Shown here piece after piece: positions 63,537 through 64,000 of a stretch of 64,000 bases of DNA (positions are counted from its first letter, which is position 1; each line of letters opens with the position of its first letter). The position numbers were made by a program, and so were the translations under genes. Source of the stretch: Pseudomonas siliginis (lineage in GTDB: Bacteria; Pseudomonadota; Gammaproteobacteria; Pseudomonadales; Pseudomonadaceae); the NCBI RefSeq assembly GCF_019145195.1, contig NZ_JAHSTW010000010.1, positions 248,001-312,000 of the forward strand, in the 5' to 3' direction. The notes beneath the pieces are model-generated. The model saw nothing but the letters and a program-made list of their open reading frames with translations, searched no databases and had not been told where the DNA came from.

Positions 63537-63565
63537 TAAATGGGGGCCTTGCGGCTAATTTCAAG
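63537..63565 (-). promoter_or_regulatory. Sigma-32 heat-shock promoter of dnaK
   Basis: On the minus strand, CTTGAAA (63559-63565) and CCCCATTT (63538-63545) are separated by 13 bases, matching the heat-shock consensus CTTGAAA-N-CCCCAT. The -35 element contains the TGA stop codon of grpE. The -10 lies about 80 bases before the dnaK ATG. Confidence 0.85.
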
Positions 63566-64000
63566 CCTGCTCGTCAATCGAAGGCGAAACCGGTGCCGGC
63601 GCCTTGCTGACCACGACCATCGCCGGGCGCAGCAGGCGACCATTGAGCTGGTAGCCCTTCTGGAAAACCTTCAACACGCTGTTCGGCTCGACGTCGGCAC
63701 TTTCCTGCATGGCCATCGCCTGATGGTGAACGGCGTTGAACGGTTCGCCATGCGGATCGATCGCTTCAAGCTGGTAGCGCTTGAGGGTGTCGTGGAACAT
63801 TTTCAGGGTCAGCTCGATGCCTTCGCGCATCGGGCGGATGCTTTCGTCGTCCGGGCTCGACAGCTCGAGGCCGCGCTCCAGGCTGTCGACGATCGGCAGC
63901 AGGTCGCTGGCGAATTTTTCCAGGGCAAACTTGTGCGCCTTCTCGACGTCCTGCTCGGCACGGCGGCGAACGTTCTGCAGATCGGCAGCAACACGCAGAG
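63561..64000 (-). CDS. grpE: Nucleotide exchange factor GrpE, truncated by the window end
   Basis: GrpE releases ADP from DnaK. Only the last 145 residues or so are inside the window: the end of the long dimer helix (LRVAADLQNVRRRAEQDVEKAHKF), the four-helix region (FASDLLPIVDSLERGLEL) and the beta-domain (LEAIDPHGEPFNAVHHQAMAM, VLKVFQKGYQLNGRLLRPAMVVVSK). The frame continues past position 64000. The start codon is not in the window. It lies directly upstream of dnaK. Confidence 0.96.
   Translation of the reverse strand, partial: LRVAADLQNVRRRAEQDVEKAHKFALEKFASDLLPIVDSLERGLELSSPDDESIRPMREGIELTLKMFHDTLKRYQLEAIDPHGEPFNAVHHQAMAMQESADVEPNSVLKVFQKGYQLNGRLLRPAMVVVSKAPAPVSPSIDEQA

Overview
The window is chromosomal DNA of a GC-rich gammaproteobacterium, almost certainly Pseudomonas of the P. 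fluorescens group. The evidence is the gene content and order, the REPIN-type intergenic repeats seven copies deep, GTG and TTG starts with strong Shine-Dalgarno sequences, and a Pseudomonas-type Cra operator. From memory, gene order follows P. aeruginosa PA4503-PA4524 (dpp, piu, speC, chemotaxis transducer, ampE, ampD, nadC, tRNA-Thr) and then PA4740-PA4762 (pnp to grpE), with insertions. No phage, transposase, CRISPR array or defence island is visible. The only mobile-type gene pair is a hicAB toxin-antitoxin operon.

Region 1 (1-13 kb) holds the end of a dipeptide ABC transporter operon (dppBCDF), a small secreted acidic protein, an MFS transporter, release factor 3 (prfC), a four-gene osmoprotectant (glycine betaine/choline type) ABC operon, and ornithine decarboxylase (speC) behind an unusually long leader. 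That leader contains a terminator-like hairpin and mini-ORFs. Region 2 (13-29 kb) holds the iron-uptake cluster (Sel1 protein, piuC, piuA, and a PepSY/flavodoxin reductase of the PiuB type), a PhoD phosphatase, the fructose PTS operon fruBKA with its divergent regulator fruR and a clear Cra operator, and a TatD nuclease. REPINs separate many of these transcription units.

Region 3 (29-37.8 kb) holds a chemotaxis receptor, ampE-ampD (peptidoglycan recycling and beta-lactamase control), a DUF1631 protein, nadC, a DUF6388 protein, hicAB with its own promoter and operator, and tRNA-Thr(CGU). Region 4 (37.8-64 kb) is dense core genome, nearly all on the minus strand. In transcription order it runs grpE-dnaK-dnaJ-dapB, then carA-carB-greA-DUF4149, then rlmE-ftsH-folP-glmM-tpiA-secG-tRNA-Leu-tRNA-fMet-rimP-nusA-infB-rbfA-truB-rpsO-pnp. 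Only yhbY, divergent from rlmE, is on the plus strand. These genes cover protein folding, lysine, arginine and pyrimidine precursor synthesis, cell-wall and folate precursors, secretion, translation initiation and RNA turnover.

The most interesting non-coding signals are the attenuator-like speC leader, the carA leader hairpin, the hicAB promoter-operator, a sigma-32 promoter of dnaK that contains the grpE stop codon, a candidate S15 autoregulatory leader on rpsO, and a repeat cluster at 5.4-5.5 kb. Gene identities rest on recognising the proteins by eye. No searches or folding programs were run.
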